NCBI RefSeq assembly: GCF_905171765.1
Contig: NC_053390.1
Span: 302,940,622 to 303,004,621 of the forward strand
DNA: 64,000 nt
Origin: Bufo bufo
Taxonomy: Eukaryota; Chordata; Amphibia; Anura; Bufonidae
Direction: 5' to 3'
The translations under genes and the position numbers were made by a program. Shown piece after piece: positions 22,990 to 34,924 of this stretch (positions within the stretch are counted from its first letter, which is position 1; each line of letters starts with the position of its first letter). The notes under the pieces are model-generated. The model searched no databases, was not told where the DNA came from, and was given only the letters and a program-made list of their open reading frames with translations.

Positions 22990-25190
22990 AAAATCAAGAC
23001 TTTCATGTCTGAGATGTGGTGATCATAACTGCAAAACTATTTTGAGATAGGCAGATCTTTCTTCTTTTATTGTGTGGCAATGAGAGTTCATTTTTGTTCT
23101 AAGCTTTTGGCCAGTTTCACAAACATAGAGATTATATTTGCTACATATAATCAAGTAGACCACATTTGGCGTGGTGTTAGTGAAGGTACCTGGGATCTTG
23201 TAGTTCTGATGTGTATTGGTAATCTGTTCCCTGTTAGTGCTCATTATATATGTGCAGGTCTTACATTTTGTGTAGTTGTATTAGAATGTTCCTGTTGTTG
23301 GAAAGGGCAGTGAGCTTCTGACAATGATGTTTCTAACATTATGGGGCTGCCTATAGCACAGGTTTGGGGAGATCATATTTTTGTAGCATTGGATTTAGTC
23401 TCCGAGCAACCCTCCTCAGAATTTCCAGATTTGGCTTGTAGATGATTACTAGAGGTACCTGATGTTTTTCTTGTTTTGTATGGTAGAAGATCACTTCTTG
23501 GTAATCTGGTGGCTTTGGCAATCTGGTTTCCCACTCTAGTTGGATTATATCCCTGATTCAAAAATATCTCTTTAAAGCTTCCAAGGTGTTCATCCCTGTC
23601 TGTAGGGTTTGAACATATGCAGTTGTACCTGATAAGATGATGAAGGTTTGTATGTGTTTTGGAGTGGAAACTGCTCTATATGAGATATGTTGTGTGACCA
23701 GTTGGTTTTTGGTGTCTCTATTTTATCGTTTCATTAAAAGGTACCAACCACTAAGGAATCTCATTTTTACATCATTATTGTTGCAATATTTTATAGACAT
23801 GGAGATCATGTGCCAATTTTAATTTTGTAAAAGTGCCTTGAAGTGCATGTGATGTTACAAGTTATCAATTTCTTCATATTATGTATTACCTCTCCCATTC
23901 TCAATCTGGAATTTTTAAAAAAAAACGGCAATGAGAACACTGTCCACATTTCTTTACTTTTTTCCCCTAGATACCTATTTCTGACTACATTATCCTTAAT
24001 ATTTCTACATCTTCTGAATGAGATATTGGTTTATGTACTGCAACTACCTGTAACGCAAGATCCTTCACTAAAATATATAACTGATCTGATTTTATCACTT
24101 ATGAGACCACATTTAAAAGATAGTACAAAATGTCTATCTTTTCTTACTCCTTTCTTGTTTAGCAGGATTGCTCTATCTTGGCATGCTGTACGCTCCAATG
24201 CATTTTCTAAAAGCCTGTCTAGGGCAACCCCTTGCCAGTAGATGCATCACCAATTCATTCAGCTTTCTCTCTAAATTGGTTACATTACTACATTAATTTA
24301 ATTAGGCAGTGGAACTGGTCATATGGTTCTGATGTTTAATATGTGAATGTACTGTAACAGGGAGTTTTTCACTGTTAGTTTACAATAGCCCTCTGTGACA
24401 ATCTTACCATTATCTATATAAACACAAATATCAAGTAACTCCACCACTATCCCTCCCAAATTAGCCATAAATCTGATATTTATATCTTTGTAATGGAATT
24501 CTGAAAACTGCTCAATGAGCCAGACCAGACTACAAATATGTCATCAATGAATCATACAAATAATAAAAAAAAAAAAAAAAAAGGATTCTTTAGAGAGAAA
24601 ATACATTGTTCTTCAAACTAAGCAAAAAATAAAAATAAATAATATTGGCTCTGTATCGGCTCTTTCAATGAACCAGCTTCCAATAAATGCAAAAGTGCTA
24701 TTTTGAAGAACTGTAAAGCCTCTATAAAAAAAAATCCATGCATTTGGAACTTCTGTTAAATGTTCCAGTATTATTCTTTCTGCCTGAATACCCACTGCAT
24801 GTGGAATTCCTATATACAAACTTTCAACATCAATTGTTGTCAATTTTTACCCTTCTGCCATGCAATTTCTGTTAAAGATTGAAGAAAATCATTAGTGTCC
24901 CTAGTTAAAGATGGTATAATTTTAAGCACTGGGCATAAAACCCAATCAAAGTATCCAAAGTGAGGCTCAGTAACCCCTCCCACAAATACAATTGGACGTC
25001 CAAGTGGAATCCATACCTTCTTATGAATGTTTAGTAAAAAAAATACCAAAAAGGCTTAGTGGAATACAATGGAAAAAGTTTCTCAGACATTTTTTAAAGA
25101 CAAAACAACATTTTTGATACTCCTTCTCAATAATGGTTGTAACTGATGAAGTATTAAGGATAATGTAGTTTGAAGTGGGCATCTGGAAAA
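22990..25190 (-). pseudogene. Penelope-like retroelement relic (RT plus GIY-YIG remnants)
   Basis: On the - strand, in order: an RT fragment about 25050-24840 (NIHKKVWIPLGRPIV, then EPHFGYFDWVL), an RT fragment about 24843-24700 (TTIDVESLYIGIPH, a Penelope-type DxxSLYT-like motif), a long decayed stretch, and at about 23244-23060 a GIY-YIG-like piece (VVYLIICSKYNLYVCETGQ; the usual G after YV is C here). RT followed by GIY-YIG is the Penelope arrangement. Frames are broken by stops and indels throughout, so no protein is made. CR1 tails lie at both sides, suggesting that retroelement insertions bounded or truncated it. Confidence 0.6.
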
Positions 25191-25194
25191 TAAA

Positions 25195-25380
25195 TTTAGT
25201 AACATAGTAGCATAGTACATAAGGCCGAAAAAAGGCATTTGTCCATCCAGTTCGGCCTGTCATCCTGCAAGTTGATCCAGAGGAAGGCAAAAAAATAACT
25301 AATGTAGAAGCCAATTTTCCCCACTTTAGGGGAATAAAAATTCCCTCCCGACTCCAATCAGGCAATCAGAATAACTCCCA
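25195..25380 (-). mobile_element. CR1-like LINE 3' tail
   Basis: Close copy of the tail at 22545-22730, 5'-truncated further. Both end at the same GTACTATGTTACTAAA terminus. Confidence 0.65.
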
Positions 25381-27900
25381 ATACATGACTAGTACTGCTC
25401 TTGATGTCAATACTCACCCCATTCCCATGCTTTCACCAACAAACCACCTGTGGAGTAGATTGAGAGGGCTTCTCCTTTAGTCCTCTCCATTACGTGGACA
25501 CGCTCAGTAGTCCTCTCAATGTATTCAATGGCCTGTTTGCAGGCATACAACAGAGGAAAGGGGATGAGTATGGACATATATATATTAGTGATCAGCGGTC
25601 AGCCAAAGCAGTACTATTCTAGTGGTACTGTAATTGATAGGGCTTTCCGGATGTGACAGATTCCATTTATGTTTTTATGAGCATTTCTGATAAATTAGTC
25701 AATTTATTTAGCATAATAATGAAATTGATGCAAAATGTGCACTTTTCCAATCAGTTACTCTGATTAAATTTTATTAAAGTTGTCAGTTCCTGGTATCCAG
25801 AGGTTGAGAGACCCAATTCTTAATCTTTGCACACAACAATCCTGTATCTTTACACTGCAGGCTTCTTTAGTCAACCACAGATGAAGAGCCGGTTCAGCAT
25901 GCCAGCAGTTTAGGAACTATCTCTCTGTAATTTTCCTTTTAATACAATGCTGTATGTATAAAAATAACCAAACTGCTGTCATTCAGTTTCTTTGGATTTG
26001 ATATCCATTTTACACATGATTAATTTTCTCGATATGTCTTGTGGTGGATTCAGTTAGTCTTTTTCAGAAAGCTGTTGAACATCTGTGTTTTCTTACTGAT
26101 ATGCAATGCCATGAACACACGGAAGAGGGCAGTCTATACATATTGATATTGAATACTTAGAACAGCCAAAAAGCAAGAACAGCAACATTTTATCAAAATC
26201 ATTACTTTCTTTAAGGAATTGCACATTTATCATTGGCCCCATTAACATAGGATTCTACTTAAAATTAAAGAGGTTATATAGTCAATTACAAATCAGAGCA
26301 CCATTAGTGTCCTCATAATACAAGGAAATTACTAATTACACTCAGGTTTTAGTTTGGGCTATGACTCTCTGTTCTGTCCAGTGATCACGTGACCAGAAGA
26401 TTTGGGCGTTCAAAGTGGTATGTCTGCCAATCATATGATCTCCCGTACCTGTTGCCACTGCCCCCTTAGATGTAACACACTGGTCATTTGTTCAAAATGA
26501 GTACTATTTTCTACAGGACTAGTGCAATGTATACCTCACTGGTGCTCCACTCCTGTCAATGTTCATGAGACATTACCTTTAACAACTAGACAGTTACATT
26601 TACAAGTGATTTTGATTTAAATCTTAAATAGGCTATGCAAGTTTAAAAAACAGCACCACTGTTGTCTATACTGTAGGTTGCGTCCTGCACAGCAGGTCTG
26701 CTTTGTTGAAGTGAAACTCTTTTATAGTGTATCTTTAAGAGGATAAGTTGTTATCATGATCATTTTTATCTTCACTGAGTTATCATCTTTTAAGTCAAAT
26801 AGCACCCTGACCTGTACAATTCAATGGGACATTCGAAAATCTATTTTTTTTATGGATCCACCTGCCCGATTCAGGAATCTCGCTGCAGGTCCTGTTCTTT
26901 AGTTTTACAGATGAGAATTACCCTTTCTATTGATGGAAGTGAGAAACCAATGGAATGCAGATAGAAGCTATCCATTTTGCAGGATGAATTTTTTGTGGAC
27001 TAAAAATCGGATACGGCCACATGCATGAGGCCAAAGAGACATGTGGTTGCATGCAAGACTATATACTGTATACATCATACAGTGAGCCAAAGTACTATTT
27101 CACACCACTGATATGACATGTTAAGGCCATTTTAATGAAGTTGGAAGAGGCAGCTATTTTGAACTTATCTGAATAAGATATTCATGGTTAGCAATGGAGT
27201 TTGGACTAGACAAGTTCAGGCATGGTGTTAAATGAGAGTTTCTCTATTCACATAAGAAAAAAGTAAAAAATAAGTCAAGTGAAATAAAATTTTAGCATTA
27301 AAGAACGCTTGAGATCATACTTGATATGTTGTGCAACGGCCAATGAAAGTTGCATGACAGGATTTTAAAGAACATCAGAGGGAGAACCTCTGTGCCATGT
27401 TCTTCTCCTCAGGTCCTGCTTTCTGCATAACACTGTGGCCTAGATTTACTAATGTGTTTACTCAATTTGGTGCAACTAGGATTTTCACACTTTTTTCCAA
27501 CTTGCTTGACAAGGGGGCAGGCTACATCATCGACAGCATTAGCAAATCTGGGCCAGTTTCAGTATTTGCCCAGAGTGCTCCGTTAACTACTATAAATAAC
27601 CTGGAATACCGTCAATGTATATCACTTTTGGAGCATAGGCCTACCATAGCTTAAATTTTTAAACTTGTCTTAAACAATATGAAAAATTGTCTAACAAATT
27701 TCAAGTTGCTGTTTGCAAAGAAAAGGTAACCTGGATGCCTAATTTCTCAAATAGACTCTTCCTGGGAGATTTGCTAGTAATATATTGTATGATGATGATA
27801 TTTAATACTTCTGTAGTTTATGATAAAAACCTCTCCACAGTAGGGCACTGTTCTGTTGGTTGCTGTTGGCAAATATGCCATGGTAAATGACTTGACAAGT
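25381..27900. other. No gene seen; 5' flank of the first V segment
   Basis: I found no coding region, no second leader and no V relic. Around 26990-27030 and 27430-27560 there are phrases resembling decayed frog repeats (GGATACGGCCACATGCATG; TAGATTTACTAATG). Confidence 0.45.
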
Positions 27901-27907
27901 GAGCTGT

Positions 27908-27938
27908 ATGCAAATTGAAAGTGCTGCCAGCTTAAATA
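27908..27938 (+). promoter_or_regulatory. V promoter: octamer ATGCAAAT plus TATA-like box
   Basis: A perfect octamer ATGCAAAT at 27908-27915 and TTAAATA at 27932-27938, 110 bp and 86 bp upstream of the leader ATG. The octamer binds Oct factors and marks immunoglobulin V promoters. The second V segment has the same arrangement, which makes chance unlikely. Confidence 0.8.
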
Positions 27939-28017
27939 GCCAAAAGTGCTCACAAGATAACATGTCCAGGAGACACGCAGAAGGATTATTGGAAAAATAA
28001 TTTAATAGACTGAGATC

Positions 28018-28473
28018 ATGGCGATGGCACTGTATTTATTATATGGCATTATGGTTTACATATCAGGTAAAATGTGTCTACAATATGTGGTCAACTAAAT
28101 AACCTACTGCCAAAATGCAATTAATCCAAAACGTATGTGTGCAAAGTTAATTCTCTTATATTTGTTCTCACAGGTCTTGCTGCAGTTGATGTTTTACATC
28201 AGAAAGAGTCAGAAATTCAACAAGTGGGAAACTCCATTCAGTTACAATGTGATGTCAGTGGTTATGATATAAACAATCACCATTTGCACTGGTTACGAGA
28301 AACTCCAACAGAAGGCCTTGTGTGGATTTCAGCATTTAGGACAGGATACAGCACTCACATTGCAGACAGTTTCAAGGGAAGAGTCACACCATCCACAAGA
28401 GGATCCACGGGTTTATTGAAGATTGACAACTTACAATACCCAGACAGTGGCACATATTACTGTGCAAGGGAAT
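28018..28473 (+). CDS. Germline V segment, heavy-chain type (V1): leader exon, intron, V exon
   Basis: Leader exon 28018-28066 (hydrophobic, starts MAMALYLLYG), donor GTAAAA, intron 28067-28173, acceptor after TTGTTCTCACAG, V exon 28174-28473; the intron is phase 1 as in all antigen-receptor V genes. The V domain shows the first cysteine (QLQCDVSG), the tryptophan (HWLRE), a heavy-chain-like VWIS, and YYCAR at the end. CDR1 is about GYDINNHH. FR3 is unusual: RVTPSTRGSTGLLKI replaces the common RFTISRD..LYLQM pattern. The exon is open, splice sites are intact and a recombination signal follows, so it looks functional. Octamer and YYCAR favour IGHV; a TCR delta V of heavy-chain type is the alternative. 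Confidence 0.88.
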
Positions 28474-28512
28474 CACTGTGACACATTTCCTACTGATCTC
28501 TATACAAGAATA
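28474..28512 (+). promoter_or_regulatory. 23-RSS of V1
   Basis: Heptamer CACTGTG (6 of 7 to CACAGTG), spacer of exactly 23 bp, nonamer ACAAGAATA (6 of 9 to ACAAAAACC). Directly abuts the V exon three codons after YYC. Confidence 0.85.
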
Positions 28513-28924
28513 ATCATATTGAGGATTATAAAACAGCTGACCAGATAAGGGGAACTGAAGATAACTGACAAATGTACAAATAAAATAAATTTCTTGGATT
28601 ATACAGGTCAAAGGGGTCTTCCCATCTGAGATATTTCTTCTAACAGTGGCCACATCTAAGACTGAATAGAAAAGTGGATTCAAGGACTGCAAGAATAAAT
28701 AGACTTACACACAAGTTCATATAGTTTACTTAACAAAGACAAAAATATGCACAATATCAAAAGACATTATCAAACATGGTATATAAACAAAGACAAAAGC
28801 ATACAAAATGTAAATTTACAAAATGTACAAAAGCATTGAAGAAATTACTTAGCTTCAATTTTTCATCAAGGAACTTGCTATTGGGTGTATGAACTACTAA
28901 ACACATTTTCACTAATTTCAGGAT

Positions 28925-29222
28925 CCCACTGCTGTAAACACCAACGTCCAGGAAATGAGAGTAGTGCACTGCTGTATACTCTAATATCCAGGAAATGAGA
29001 GTAGTGCACTGCTGTATACACCAACATCCAGGAAATGAGAGTAGTGCACTGCTGTATACACCAACATCCAGAAAATGAGAGTAGTGCACTGATGTATACT
29101 CTAACATCCAGGAAATGAGAGTAGTGCACTGCTGTATACTCCAACATCCAGAAAATGAGAGTAGTGCACTGCTGGATACACTAACATCCAGGAAACTAGA
29201 GTAGTGCACTGCTGAATACACT
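28925..29222. repeat. 40-bp minisatellite, about 7.5 copies
   Basis: GTAGTGCACTGCTG recurs at 28961, 29001, 29041, 29121 and 29161 (with near-copies at 29081 and 29201), a strict 40-bp period. It begins about 410 bp 3' of the V1 signal. The period is not a multiple of three, yet two - frames stay open across it by chance. Confidence 0.93.
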
Positions 29223-29679
29223 GTTGATGGTCCAGATGAGTTCATGGGTTTAAATGGTCACTTTTACCATTTTTAAGCTATGCCCTACTGGCATCTAATG
29301 TACTGTACCATAATTATTAAGCTGTCAGTGAGAGTCACTGATCATCTTCAAGATTATGGGCTTTACTAGAATGGAAAGGCAGAGCATGTCAGACTCTGAT
29401 TACTATCTGTCAACCTGCTGTCTGTCAGACAGCTGAGGATTCTCACAATATCCACGCATCTCAATGGATAAACTGTGTGCCTAGCATTTTACCTGACTCC
29501 TGGTGGGTTTGTTATAGTCTTGTGGTTGTAGATAAAAATGTAGCCATTTAAACACTCAATAATAATGTTTATGCTGACTGTAGTTAAAGTAGAGAAAAGG
29601 GTCCATTACATACCCACATACTTCTCTGGGTTTCTGGCAAAAACACATGAAAATTTGCATATCTTCTGCTGACTAGTTA
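29223..29679. other. No gene seen
   Basis: Unassigned sequence. An inverted octamer ATTTGCAT occurs at 29653-29660 without any V segment beside it. Confidence 0.5.
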
Positions 29680-30010
29680 TGGGTGGCAGGGGCTATATTC
29701 GAATTCACAATATTTCACGAATGTTTGGGCGAATATTCGTTATATATTCACAAATTGGATGTCTTCGTTAATTTTATTTTTCAATGTGAAAATCGTAATG
29801 TAAAATTCACTAACTGCGCATGCGAAAAAGGGGCGTGCCCAGTTTTAAAACTACCCGAAGTTTGAGGAGATTGGAAAACATGGTGGGCAGCAATTTTCGC
29901 GACAGTGAGGAAGAACTCCTGATCACTGTAAGTAATTTGACATTACAGCACTGTATTTGATTACATGTCACATGCATGTCAGAACAATTGCTTTATATGT
30001 AGATAGAGTG
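29680..30010 (+). mobile_element. Harbinger-like 5' end with a short first coding exon
   Basis: Sequence rich in GAATATTCG-type palindromic motifs (about 29690-29780), as in frog Harbinger ends. It is followed by an ATG at 29880 that opens MVGSNFRDSEEELLIT and reaches a good splice donor GTAAGT at 29928. The next exon is not found nearby because other elements begin at about 30015. The acidic start resembles the small Myb-like second protein of Harbinger elements, but this is inference. No terminal duplication was established. Confidence 0.35.
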
Positions 30011-30014
30011 TTAT

Positions 30015-32840
30015 AAAAATAACACTCAACCTAAATGATATGCGATTAATAACATTGAGGATCTCATATGGACCAATAAAACGTGGTGCAAACTTCCTGG
30101 ACGACACCTGTAGCGACAAATTTTTGGTGAACAGCCAAACCTTTTCTTCAACCTGAATGTCAACCCCTCTGGAACACTTCCTATTAGCCTTAATTCTCTG
30201 ATCGTCCTGAGCTTTTTCCAGGTTCAGTTGAACCCGAGCACAGACAGTGCACAGTTCTGATATTACCCTTTACCAGCTTCAGGGTTAGGTGAAGGAACAG
30301 ATGAACCAGAATTAAATCAAGGGTGGAAACCAAAGTTGCAGAAAAACTGAGACACCCCAGTGGAAGAGTTCACACAGTTATTAATGGCGAACTCCGCCAA
30401 AGGGAGGTATTTTACCCATAACTGCTGGTTATCAGAGATGTAAGATCTTAGAAATTGTTTAACAGACTGATTAAGCCATTCGGTTTGTCCATTGGTCTCG
30501 GGATGAAAAGCTGACGAAAAGGACAAAGATATCTCACATCTCTGACAAAAAGCTCTCCAAACTGGACACCCCTGTCAGACACAATGTTTTTAGGAACTCC
30601 ATGCAATCATACCACTTGTTCCATAAAAGCAGAAGCCAGAGTCTTGGCATTTGGGAGCCTGGCTAGAGGAACGAAGTGTACCATTTTACTGAATCTATCG
30701 ACCACTACCCAAACCACTGACTTACCCTCAGAGGGTGGCAAGTCAGTAATGAAATCCATAGAAATATTGACCAGGGTTTACTAGGAATGGGTAGTGGTCG
30801 TAACTCACCAGCAGGACGCATTCTTGGAGTCTTGGATTTGGCACATACCTCTCTGGTGCCCTCAATACCAGGATGCCCACAAAAAACTGAATCATGACAC
30901 TCACCAAGCAGCCGCAGACGGAAATGCCCAGGAACAAAAAACGTATCTGTAGGTGTCTGTGCCGGAGCTAGATGTTGCTCTGCCTCAATATGAGATGCAA
31001 GATCCGCGGATAATGCTGCCACAATGATGTTAGCTGGTAAGATGGGTTCAGGAGGAATGTCAGGGGGTTGAAATGCACAAAAGCTTTGAGACAAGGCATC
31101 AGCCTTCACATTCTTACTTTCTGGCCTAAAAGTAATAGAGAAGTTAAAACACGTGAAGAATAATGCCCATCTAGCTTGACGAGGATTTAGCCTTTTTGCA
31201 GACTCAAGAAACAACAAATTTTTTTGGTCAGTGACAACAGTAATACGATGTTTGGCCCCCTCTAAAAAATGTCTCCACTCCTCAAAAGCCCATTTGATGG
31301 CTAACAATTGCCGATTACCAATATCATAGTTCCTCTCAGTGGGAGAGAACTTCCATGATAAAAACGCACAAGGTCTTAAATTAGTGAGGTTAGAGGGTCC
31401 CTGGGAAAGAGCAGCCCCCACCCCATCCTCAGAAGCATCCACCTCCACTATGAAAGGTTTCTCTTGATCTGGCTGAATCAAGACTGGGGCGTCCCTAAAA
31501 GTTTTTTTAAGGGTTTAGAAGGCTTCAGTGGCCTCCAAAGGCCAGTTAACAAGATCCGCCCCCTTCTTAGTAAGGTCAGTAAAGGGTTTAGAAATTACCG
31601 ATTTTTTTTTGATAAACTTATGGTAATAATTGGAGAACCCTAAAAAGTGCTGTAAGGCTTTTAGGGATGACAGTCTCACCCAGTCTAAAATAGCTTGTAC
31701 CTTACCAGGATCCATTTTAAATGCATTTGGAGTGAGGACATAGCCAAGATACAAAATTTCTTGTACCCCAAAAATGCATTTTTCTAACTTAGGGTACTTT
31801 CACACCAGCGTTTTTCTTTTCCGGCATAGAGTTCCGTCACAGGGGCTCTATACCGGAAAAGAACTGATCAGGCATATCCCCATGCATTCTGAATGGAGAG
31901 TCATTTGTTCAGGATGCATCAGGATGTCTTCAGTTCAGTCGTTTTGACTGATCAGGCAAAAGATAAAACCGTAGCATGCTACGGTTTTATCTCCGGCGAA
32001 AAAAACTGAAGACATGCCTGAATGCCGGATCCGGCATTTTTTTAACATAGGAATGTATTAGTGCGCAGAACTGTAAAAATTTGAAAAAAGATACAAGACG
32101 GATCCGTCTGTCCACATGACAAGCGGAGAGACGGACCCGTCCTTGCAATGCATTTGTGAGACGGACACAAATGCTTTCAGGCAGCGGCAGATGGGCGGAT
32201 CTGGCAGCCAGTTGTTCCAAAGACGGAACTGCCCGCCGGATCACACTGCCGCAAGTGTGAAAGTAGCCTTAGCAGATAGTTGATTTTTTAAAATATCAAG
32301 ATACACAATCATAAATTTGCTAATAAATTCCCTGAAAATGTCATTCATGAAATTTTGAAAAACTGCAGGAGCACTACTAATCCCAAAAGGCATGACCAAA
32401 TATTCAAAATGTCCTTCCGGAATGTTAAAAGCAGTTTTCCATTCATCCCCTTCTTTAATTCAAACTAAATTGTATGCTCCTCTCAAATCGAGTTTGGAAA
32501 ACCATGAAGCCCCCAGAACCTGATTGAACAGATTGGGAATTAAAGGAAGGAAATATTGATTCTTAATGGTGATCTTGTTCAATTCCCAATAGTTAATACA
32601 GGGTCTAAGGTCTCCGTTCTTTTTTTTTTACAAAAAAGAACCCCGCCCCCATAGGAGACACAGAGGGTCGAATGTGTCCTTTTATCAGACTTTCCTTAAC
32701 ATAATCTTTCATGGAATTACGTTCAGGACCAGATAAATTATATTTCCGCCCCTTAGGAAACCTAGACCCTTCCACTAGTTCAATAGCGCAGTTGGATTCT
32801 GCTGAGACCCCTGCTTGCACAAAAGATAAACAAGAATCAC
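30015..32840 (-). pseudogene. Decayed Ty3/gypsy pol fragment (RT, RNase H, integrase)
   Basis: On the - strand from high to low coordinates: end of the protease linker and start of RT (32820-32605; [19 protein letters not shown]), the middle of RT (about 32500-32275), a MITE insertion, the thumb (31754-31515; YLGYVLTPNAFKMDPGK), RNase H (31481-31100), integrase zinc finger and core pieces (31080-30540; then NGQTEWLNQ at 30526-30317), and an integrase C-terminal piece (FAPRFIGPYEI, about 30110-30060). Frames are broken many times. The RT catalytic YLDD reads YLDI, one aspartate codon missing. No gag and no LTRs are attached. Related to, but clearly older than, the two gypsy copies further right. 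Confidence 0.85.
31792..32268. mobile_element. MITE with TTA duplication inside the gypsy pol relic
   Basis: Ends GGGTACTTTCACACCAGCG and, read inverted, GGCTACTTTCACACTTGCG. TTA flanks both sides (31789-31791 and 32269-32271). Removing it joins the two RT halves. Same family as 20248-20685. Confidence 0.75.
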
Positions 32841-34922
32841 ATTGAAAAAAATGTGGGGGATTCAGTCAGCACAACCCTGTATGCAGGTGCACATCGCTAT
32901 GGCAAAATACATATACAAACGCAAAATACAAATGCAATAGCACTTTGCAACGAGCACTCTGCCCTACCTCTATGCTGGATGTTGAATGAGGCATTGGTGT
33001 ACATTTTGGCCAAAGCTTAATAAGCCACTCACCACGTCGAGGTCGCCTCTATGAGTGGTCCCTGTAACGGATCACCTTCCGTTAATGGACGCTTCCTAGC
33101 TTGCACCGAGGACCACAAGCACCGCACTGGACACCACAAGCACCGCAGACTCCACAACCGCCGTAGCTTAACTGGAGCCGCGCCGTCTTCCTTCCACCCT
33201 GAATGAACCTCCAGCATTCAGGACCGTGTGGGAAAGATCTCTCCTCCAGGGAATATGCAGAGCATAGCAATCCCCAGCGTGATACAGCAATTCCCTCCAA
33301 TAACGAGACAAGGCTGCGTTTTGAAGGGTTACAAAAACATGAACTGAACTGAACTTTAAAACCATACATCCCATCTCCATAAAAATTACATATTTAAACT
33401 CAGCATACATCAAACATAAACACTTCCAAAAATCACACAAATCCCTCCAGCGGATCAAAAGTTTAGTGGAAGTCCTTTATGACCGACCGCAAGCACAATT
33501 TCCTGCCCAAAACAGTTCCATAGATTTGGGCTGTGCGGTCGGTCAATTTCATGCAGAAAAACGAATCATCTTCGAACGGGACTTAGTCTCTGGAGCTGAA
33601 AGTTCAGTATGGCAGAAGGTAAGGGTCAGCGGCGTTCGTGTATCCGCGCATCCGATTCCAGCTCCACAGAATCCCCAGCATACACCGCTGACCGCGTTCA
33701 GTCCCACCAACAGTCCAGACATGCGGCACAGTTCTGTCACTGTTCCTGAAGGGCAACATGTCCCGGGGCCATAGTCGTAGGGCAGGAGGCTAGCCATAAG
33801 TCCTCTACAATGCCCAGTGGCAAATGGCAGTTTGTCACAGTCCCTAACACTAGTTCCTACCTGTTATGGGACATGACAGCCACACAAAGTCCAGGGAATG
33901 CAGGTACAGCATGCACGCCAAGCACACTCTGCTTTTAACCCCGTCCGGTGCCATTACAGCTTTCATCGGATCCAGGGATGCAAGTACCAACATGCATGCT
34001 GAGCCCACTATATACTTCTCCTGGAGCCAAATGGCTACTGGTAGGTGCTCTATAAGCAGACTCAGTTTTATACTGACATTAAAACCAGCCTCCAGGGCAG
34101 ACTAACTGGTCTGGTGTGCATGACTGCATGGAGATCGCCACGCCTCCAATATATACTACAAAGAAAAAAATGTGGGGGATTCAGTCAGCACAACCCTGTA
34201 TGCAGGTGCACATCGCTATGGCAAAATACATATACAAACGCAAAATACAAATGCAATAGCACTCTGCAACCAGCACTCTGCCCTGCCTCTATGCTGGATG
34301 TTGAATGAGGCATTGGTGTACATTTTGGCCAAAGCGTAATAAGCCACTCACCACGTCAAGGTCGCCTCTATGAGTGGTCCCTAACACTAGTTCCTACCTG
34401 TTATGGGCCATGACAGCCACACAAAGTCCAGGGAATGCAGGTACAGCATGCACGCCAAGCACACTCTGCTTTTAACCCCGTCCGATGCCATTACAGCTTT
34501 CATCGGATCCAGGGATGCAAGTACCAACATGCATGCTGAGTCCACTATATACTTCTCCTGGAGCCAAATGGCTACAGGTAGGTGCTATATAAGCAGACTC
34601 AGTTTTATACTGACATTAAAACCAGCCTCCAGGGCAGACTAACTGGTCAGGTGTGCATGACTGCATGGAGATCGCTACGCCTCCAATATATACTACAAAG
34701 AAAAAAATGTGGGGGATTCAGTCAGCACAACCCTGTATGCAGGTGCACATCGCTATGGCGAAATACATATACAAACGCAAAATACAAATGCAATAGCACT
34801 CTGCAACCAGCACTCTGCCCTGCCTCTATGCTGGATGTTAAATGACGCATTGGTGTACATTTTGGCCAAAGCGTAATAAGCCACTCACCACGTCAAGGTC
34901 GCCTCTATGAGTGGTCCCTAAC
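32838..34922. repeat. 537-bp tandem duplication plus a partial third copy
   Basis: Two adjacent near-identical copies (about 33845-34381 and 34382-34918) repeat exactly every 537 bp, including the phrase GGGACATGACAGCC / GGGCCATGACAGCC near their start. A third, partial copy covers 32838-33062 and is separated from the others by the solo LTR. Frames in it on both strands are duplicated with the repeat and show no recognisable protein. Confidence 0.88.
33063..33839. mobile_element. Solo LTR, 777 bp, with 5-bp target duplication
   Basis: Starts TGTAACGGATCACC and ends TTTGTCACA (TG...CA). GTCCC lies directly outside both ends (33058-33062 and 33840-33844). The surrounding 537-bp repeat is continuous once the LTR and one GTCCC are taken out. 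No coding region. Its internal element is not in the window and its family is unknown. Confidence 0.8.
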
Positions 34923-34924
34923 AC

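Noticed and set aside
28757..29245. - strand frame of 162 codons with repeated units
   Set aside because: It is the 40-bp minisatellite read through; 120 bp (three units) restores the frame. No start context and no domain.
29653..29660. Inverted octamer ATTTGCAT as a third V promoter
   Set aside because: No leader, V exon or recombination signal lies on either side. Two such 8-mers by chance are expected in 64 kb, and another occurs inside Tc1 element B near 54946.
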